Shown here: piece by piece, positions 23,632 to 27,897 of the stretch
How positions within the stretch are numbered: position 1 is the first letter of the stretch
How the letters are laid out: the number at the start of each line of letters is the position of its first letter
Source of the DNA: an uncultured Lachnospiraceae bacterium
GTDB lineage: Bacteria; Bacillota; Clostridia; Lachnospirales; Lachnospiraceae
Reading direction: 5' to 3'
Length of the DNA stretch: 27,897 nt
Assembly (NCBI GenBank): GCA_910588775.1
Contig: CAJURH010000029.1
Coordinates: 1-27,897 of the forward strand
Notes under the pieces: model-generated
The model's input: the letters and a program-made list of their open reading frames with translations, nothing else
Told to the model about the DNA's origin: nothing
Databases searched by the model: none
Made by a program: the position numbers and the translations under genes

Positions 23632-25020
23632 ATGAAGAAACGGATAGTGATTATTGGGGGCATCGCGGTGGCGGTGTGTCTTTTGGGAGTCGGCTCCTGG
23701 TTCTTCTTAAAAGGGAGGAGCAAAAGCGCGGACGATGTGGCCTATGTGACGACCGTAGGGTCCTTGACGGGAGAGGACGTCTCCGGCACGCAGAACCGGT
23801 ACGCAGGAGTTGTGGAGCCTCAGAAAACCGTGGAAGTAAAGCTGGACAGCGGCAGGGCGATCCAGCAGCTTATGGTGGAAGAAGGTCAGGCGGTGAAGGC
23901 GGGCGACGCTCTTTTTTCCTACGATATCAGTTCGGGAGAAGAGGAGCTGGCCACGGCCAAACTGGAGCTGGAACGTCTGAAAACAGAGGCCATCAGCTAC
24001 CAGGAACAGATCAATACGTATCAGCGGGAGAAGGAAAAAGCGGCGCAGGAAGAGCAGCTCTCCTATACCATCCAGATTCAGTCCGCCCAGATGGATTTGA
24101 AAAAAAATGAATACGACCAGAAGAGCAAAGCGGCGGAGATTGAAAAGCTGGAGAAAGTCAGCGATTCCCCAGTGGTGACCAGTGAAATCGACGGGTTGGT
24201 GAAGACCATTAATAAAGACGCAATGGGGAGCGGGGACAGCCCGGATTCGGAGTCTTCCGGTGGGAAAACCACTTTTATCACAATTCTGGGAACAGGAAAT
24301 TACCGGGTCAAAGGAAAGGTGAATGAGCAGAACAGAGGAAACATTATAGAAGGCGATCCGGTGATCATACGTTCACGGGTGGACCCGCAGATCACGTGGA
24401 AGGGGACCATGGGCGAAGTGGATACCGAGCATCCAGCCGACGGAGGCGGCCAAGACGACGCATCCAGCATGATGATGTCGGATGGCGGCGACGATTCTCA
24501 GACCACATCCTCTTCTTATCCTTTTTATGTGAATCTGGATTTCACAGATGGGCTGATGCTGGGCCAGCATGTGTACATTGAGATGGATTACGGCCAGGCA
24601 GAGCAAAAAGAGGGAATCTGGCTGGATGAATTCTACATTCTGGATACAGACGGAGACGCTTATGTGTGGGCTTCCAACGGAAAGGACCGTCTGGAGAAAC
24701 GTTCGGTGACGCTGGGCGATTACGACCAGGAGCTGGGAAAATACGAGATTGAAAAAGGGCTGACAAAAGAGGACTGCATTGCGTTCCCCTCGGAAGCTCT
24801 GAAAGAAGGCATGACCGTGGAAATCAGTGATCAGATGCAGATTCCCACGGAAAGCCAGCAGGATGGGGAGACGGACGACGCAGAAGAATTCGAGGGCATT
24901 GAGAACATTGACGACGACAGCGGCATTTATCCGGGAATGGAAGGGGAAGTCCAGGATCTGGAACTGCCTGCGGGCACAGATGAAAACGCGGAGGCTCCCA
25001 ATATGGAGGTGGCGCCCTGA
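23632..25020 (+). CDS. HlyD/MacA-like adaptor of an ABC exporter (first adaptor)
   Basis: A 462-residue membrane-fusion (adaptor) protein. One N-terminal helix (about 5-27) anchors it, with the rest outside. The first lipoyl half ends in VEEGQAVKAGDALFSYD (82-98). A long coiled-coil hairpin follows (about 103-178), rich in Glu/Lys/Gln. The second lipoyl half has SEIDGLVKTI (184-193). The beta-barrel region carries an acidic, Gly/Ser-rich insert (about 268-295), and the C-terminal domain has KGLTKEDCIAFP, shared with the second adaptor. An acidic tail ends the protein. ATG 23632 follows GGAGGAATATAG. Its stop overlaps the ATPase start by 1 base (TGATG). In Gram-positives such adaptors serve MacB-type permeases without TolC. 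Confidence 0.87.
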   Translation: MKKRIVIIGGIAVAVCLLGVGSWFFLKGRSKSADDVAYVTTVGSLTGEDVSGTQNRYAGVVEPQKTVEVKLDSGRAIQQLMVEEGQAVKAGDALFSYDISSGEEELATAKLELERLKTEAISYQEQINTYQREKEKAAQEEQLSYTIQIQSAQMDLKKNEYDQKSKAAEIEKLEKVSDSPVVTSEIDGLVKTINKDAMGSGDSPDSESSGGKTTFITILGTGNYRVKGKVNEQNRGNIIEGDPVIIRSRVDPQITWKGTMGEVDTEHPADGGGQDDASSMMMSDGGDDSQTTSSSYPFYVNLDFTDGLMLGQHVYIEMDYGQAEQKEGIWLDEFYILDTDGDAYVWASNGKDRLEKRSVTLGDYDQELGKYEIEKGLTKEDCIAFPSEALKEGMTVEISDQMQIPTESQQDGETDDAEEFEGIENIDDDSGIYPGMEGEVQDLELPAGTDENAEAPNMEVAP

Positions 25021-25712
25021 TGATTTTACAGTTGAAAAATATATATAAAGAATACCAGCAGGGTAAATTCGTGGTGCCTGTACTCAAATACGTGAATTTC
25101 ACCATGGAAGAGGGCGAGTATGTGGCCATCATGGGTCCGTCCGGCTCGGGAAAAACCACGCTGATGAACATCATTGGTTGTCTGGACAAAGCCACTTCCG
25201 GTGAATTCTACATGGACGGGCAGGATGTGAATAAATGTTCTGAAAACGAGATGTCGGATCTGCGCCTGCACAAACTGGGGTTTGTGTTTCAGAGCTTCCA
25301 TCTGCTTCCACGGCAGACAGCGCTGGAAAACGTGGAAATGCCTCTGAATTATGCAGGCGTGCCAAAGAAAGCTAGGAAAGAGAGGGCCTTTCGCGCGCTG
25401 GAGCGGGTGGGGCTGGCCGACCGAGTGTCTTTTCGTCCCAACCAGCTCTCCGGCGGACAGATGCAGCGGGTGGCTATTGCCAGAGCCATGGTCAACGATC
25501 CGAAGATTCTGCTGGCCGATGAACCCACCGGCGCGCTGGATTCCAAGTCCAGCAATCAGGTCATGGATTTATTTCAGAAATTAAATGACGAAGGCGTGAC
25601 CATTCTGATGATTACACATGATCCGGAGATTGCGGAGTACGCCGGGCGCACTGTGTTAATTCGGGATGGGGAGCTGACGGAGAAAGGAGGCGGCCATGGG
25701 GAAGAAAAGTAG
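25020..25712 (+). CDS. MacB/LolD-type ABC transporter ATPase
   Basis: A 230-residue nucleotide-binding subunit. Walker A GPSGSGKT (39-46), Q-loop Gln91, signature LSGGQ (143-147), Walker B ILLADE (163-168), D-loop SALD-equivalent GALD (171-174) and H-loop His200 are all intact. The sequence type is that of the MacB/LolD/FtsE-like family, in which ATP hydrolysis drives mechanotransmission through a four-helix permease rather than substrate translocation through the membrane. ATG 25020 follows GGAGGTGG and overlaps the preceding stop. The last 17 bases overlap the second adaptor, so all subunits are probably made in a fixed ratio. Confidence 0.95.
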   Translation: MILQLKNIYKEYQQGKFVVPVLKYVNFTMEEGEYVAIMGPSGSGKTTLMNIIGCLDKATSGEFYMDGQDVNKCSENEMSDLRLHKLGFVFQSFHLLPRQTALENVEMPLNYAGVPKKARKERAFRALERVGLADRVSFRPNQLSGGQMQRVAIARAMVNDPKILLADEPTGALDSKSSNQVMDLFQKLNDEGVTILMITHDPEIAEYAGRTVLIRDGELTEKGGGHGEEK

Positions 25713-27549
25713 CGTTCGCAAAAAGATTTTGCTGGCGCTGATTGGCGTGGCCGTCGTATGCGCCATCTTCGTGGGTGTGGGCGTTGTGGCAAAAAGAGCC
25801 AACGCCACCACCGTCAAAGTAATTCCGGTCCGTGATCTGAACCAGGCGGATTATATGATGGATGAAGGCCAGTCTACGTTGTCTGGGGAAATCACTTCCA
25901 GCGTGACCCAAAAGGTGGAGCTGATGCAGGACGCCATTATTTCGCAGGTCTATGTGAAAGTGGGGGACCGGGTGAAGCCGGGGGACAAACTGCTTACCTA
26001 TGATATGACGCTGAAAGAGCTGGAGCTTGAGCTGGCCAAACTTCGCCGGCAAAGTCTGGAGAATAAACTGGACCGGGCGCGGGCGCGTCTGGAAAGTTTG
26101 GAAAATGGCGGCCCCATAGACGATGATGAGGCGGAAGACTATACGCCCATGGATGACGGCGAGGACGATAAGGACCAGGCGTTTTACGCTCCCTATCTGC
26201 ATGCATTCGCCCAGTTGCCGCTGCGTGTGGTGGCGGCCTTGGTTAGCGGTTCGGACAACGAAACGGTCAGCGCTTCAGACGGTGAAACGGTCAGCGGACC
26301 AGACGACGATCCGATTATCGATCAGCCGCCGGAGCCTGTTTTGTACGAAATGCTGGACTATGATTCGGTTCCTTACCGGGGGACGGGAAGCAAGGAGGAT
26401 CCCCTTTGTTTTTTGTGTACGGGAAGTGAAGAAGGCGTTCTTGTAAAAGGTTCTTTTTTCAACAAAATGGCAGGTTACGATGCGGCCGGGACCCAAAAGG
26501 AAGAGGGCAAAGAAGCCCTGTGGTACCGCCTGGAATTCCATGAAGAGGACCGGATTGCAGACCTGGACGATCCGGAGAAATCTCTGTTGGGGCACTACTT
26601 GCGTCAGGGAAAGGAAGTCATGGACCCGGACGAAGAAAAAATCTTCACTCTAAAAGGAGCCGGGCAGACCGATGACGGAGAGAGCGTGCTGACGTCTACG
26701 CCGGAACCAGAACCTAGCGGTCCTAATAAAGAGGTGGACGAAGAGGAAGAAGAGGATGACTGGGAAGAGGAAGAGGACGACTGGGAGGAAGAAGAGTTGG
26801 AAGAGCCTTCCATGACGCGGGAAGAGGCCATCAAATATCAGAAAAACAATATTCAGGGGTATGAGCTGGATATCCAGAAGCAGAGCCTCGCCATTTCCAA
26901 GTTGGAAAAAGAGCTGAAAGAGGAGACGGCCACCAGCACAATGGAAGGCGTGGTGACAGTGGTGGGCGACCCGCAGACCGGTGAATCGGACGGAGAGGGA
27001 TTTATCGAAATCGAAAGCGACGACGGCTATTATGTGAAAGGTTCCCTGGGTGAGTTGATGCTGGAACAAGTGCATGTGGGCGACCGGATAACAGGCAGTT
27101 CCTACGAAAGTGGGATGGAGTTTACAGCGGAAATCCGCGAGATCGCCGCATACCCTGCCACAGGCGCGCAGGATTTCTACGGGGGCATGGGAAATCCCAA
27201 TGAGTCCTACTATCCTTTTGTGGCGCATGTGACGGAAGATCTGGAATTGGAGAACGGAGAAGGGACAGAGCTTAAAATTACTGGCGGCAATCAGGACTCT
27301 GGCGCTGAGAGCATTTACCTGGATTCTGCCATGATCCGTTCCGAAGGCGGACAGTATTATGTATACAGAGATAACAACGGAGAGCTTCAGAAAAAGTTTG
27401 TGACGGCCAAAAGAAGCAGTGATGGCTATTCCATTGTGGTGACCAAAGGCTTGAGCAACGAGGACAAGATTGCGTTTCCCTATGGAAAGGGCGTGGAAGA
27501 AGGAGCCAAGACAGAAGAAGGAACGATGGAGCAGCTGTATGACTTTTAG
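25696..27549 (+). CDS. Second adaptor protein with large hairpin-tip insertion
   Basis: A 617-residue adaptor, about 150 residues longer than its upstream paralogue. A membrane helix (about 10-32) is followed by a lipoyl half-motif (VKVGDRVKPGDKLLTYD, 87-103) and the outgoing coiled-coil helix (105-137). In place of a short turn there are about 235 residues (138-372): an acidic linker, a compact region with PYRGTGSKEDP and aromatic strands (about 214-320), a Pro/Glu linker and a run of Asp/Glu/Trp. The returning helix (373-411), second lipoyl half (MEGVVTVVGD, 416-425), barrel and C-terminal domain (KGLSNEDKIAFP) then resume. ATG 25696 follows AAAGGAGG and overlaps the ATPase gene. The inserted region is of unknown function. 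Confidence 0.85.
   Translation: MGKKSSVRKKILLALIGVAVVCAIFVGVGVVAKRANATTVKVIPVRDLNQADYMMDEGQSTLSGEITSSVTQKVELMQDAIISQVYVKVGDRVKPGDKLLTYDMTLKELELELAKLRRQSLENKLDRARARLESLENGGPIDDDEAEDYTPMDDGEDDKDQAFYAPYLHAFAQLPLRVVAALVSGSDNETVSASDGETVSGPDDDPIIDQPPEPVLYEMLDYDSVPYRGTGSKEDPLCFLCTGSEEGVLVKGSFFNKMAGYDAAGTQKEEGKEALWYRLEFHEEDRIADLDDPEKSLLGHYLRQGKEVMDPDEEKIFTLKGAGQTDDGESVLTSTPEPEPSGPNKEVDEEEEEDDWEEEEDDWEEEELEEPSMTREEAIKYQKNNIQGYELDIQKQSLAISKLEKELKEETATSTMEGVVTVVGDPQTGESDGEGFIEIESDDGYYVKGSLGELMLEQVHVGDRITGSSYESGMEFTAEIREIAAYPATGAQDFYGGMGNPNESYYPFVAHVTEDLELENGEGTELKITGGNQDSGAESIYLDSAMIRSEGGQYYVYRDNNGELQKKFVTAKRSSDGYSIVVTKGLSNEDKIAFPYGKGVEEGAKTEEGTMEQLYDF
26734..26805 (+). repeat. Acidic tandem repeat in the second adaptor
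   Basis: Codons 347-370 of the second adaptor encode a run of Glu and Asp interrupted by Trp in two tandem DDWEEEE units. The DNA is a purine-rich GA repeat on the plus strand. Such tracts can expand or contract by slippage and may serve as a flexible, negatively charged spacer. It links the inserted domain to the returning coiled-coil helix. Confidence 0.7.
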
Positions 27550-27576
27550 AAAGGCGCAAATTATGGGGAGGAAATT

Positions 27577-27897
27577 ATGTTAGAAAATATCAGACTGGCT
27601 TTTCAGGGAATCTGGACGCATAAAATGCGCTCTTTTCTCACGATGCTGGGAATTATTATTGGAATTGCCTCCATTATCTCCATTGTCTCCACCATTAAAG
27701 GCACCAGCGAGCAGATTAAGGAGCAGTTAATCGGCGCGGGAAACAACACAGTGGATGTATTGCTGTATGACGGGAGTTCCGAGTATGACGCCAGTTGGGG
27801 CATGACAAACGCCGTCCTTCCCCAGATTTCAGACCAGCAGAAAAAAGATATCCGGAAAATCGAAGATGTGGCCAATGCCACGTTCTTCTACGGACGC
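27577..27897 (+). CDS. MacB-like ABC permease, N-terminal part
   Basis: The first 107 residues of a MacB/FtsX-type permease, cut by the right window edge. The N-terminus has the hallmark of the family: an amphipathic stretch (LAFQGIWTHKMRSFL) leading into the first membrane helix MLGIIIGIASIISIVS (about 23-38). The start of the large extracytoplasmic domain follows (KGTSEQIKEQL). The start is ATG 27577, with GGGGAGGAAATT upstream, 27 bases after the second adaptor. It would complete a two-adaptor, one-ATPase, one-permease exporter. Confidence 0.9.
   Translation, partial: MLENIRLAFQGIWTHKMRSFLTMLGIIIGIASIISIVSTIKGTSEQIKEQLIGAGNNTVDVLLYDGSSEYDASWGMTNAVLPQISDQQKKDIRKIEDVANATFFYGR

Noticed and set aside
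1..27897. CRISPR array, tRNA or rRNA gene, or insertion sequence
   Set aside because: No regularly spaced direct repeats, cloverleaf-like segments, rRNA-like stretches or transposase frames were seen on either strand.

Overview
The window looks like chromosomal DNA of an anaerobic clostridial Firmicute, most likely a Lachnospiraceae-type gut organism. The reasons are the SCIFF ranthipeptide gene with its radical SAM/SPASM maturase, a TIGR04086-type membrane protein, a fused SecDF, an anaerobic HemZ, strong GGAGG ribosome sites and moderate GC content. Genus-level placement is inference. No tRNA, rRNA, CRISPR array or insertion sequence was seen.

Layout. (1) 1-105 is the tail of an unidentified gene, followed by an AT-rich gap. 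(2) 338-3884 looks like one transcription unit with a near-consensus promoter: a lipid-anchored barnase-family RNase, barstar, an OmpR-type response regulator, a sensor kinase and a YdcF/DUF218 protein. The first four genes overlap and the fifth is 29 nt behind. It ends in a bidirectional terminator shared with (3), a convergent CNNM/CBS (HlyC/CorC) membrane protein at 3865-5163. (4) 5361-7119 holds a secreted, very acidic, membrane-anchored protein and a small four-helix membrane protein. (5) 7148-11080 is the SCIFF unit: scfA, scfB and fused secDF, bounded by a promoter and a terminator. (6) 11098-21113 is a housekeeping block: recJ, rel, an MBL hydrolase, hemZ, an HD-GYP protein, hisS and aspS. 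It resembles the recJ-apt-relA-dtd-hisS-aspS order of Bacillus subtilis, but apt and dtd are absent and an HD-GYP gene is present. (7) 21102-23527 is a divergent pair: a lipoprotein with an internal duplication (minus) and RtcB (plus). (8) 23564 to the right edge is a MacAB-like ABC export operon with two different adaptor proteins flanking the ATPase, then a permease cut by the window edge. The second adaptor carries about 235 extra residues at the tip of its coiled-coil hairpin.

How the parts may work together. The barnase/barstar pair would give an exported or surface-tethered RNase with cytosolic protection, and coupling to a two-component system suggests shared control (inference). The scf unit makes a thioether-crosslinked peptide and co-expresses an export motor subunit. 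The rel-hisS-aspS block links stringent-response signalling to aminoacyl-tRNA supply. Gram-positive MacAB-like systems export peptides or drugs, but the substrate here cannot be read from sequence. The most unusual items are the lipo-barnase/barstar/two-component operon, the tip-inserted adaptor domain, the terminator palindrome that gives two convergent proteins the same C-terminus, and the competing leader hairpins before scfA.
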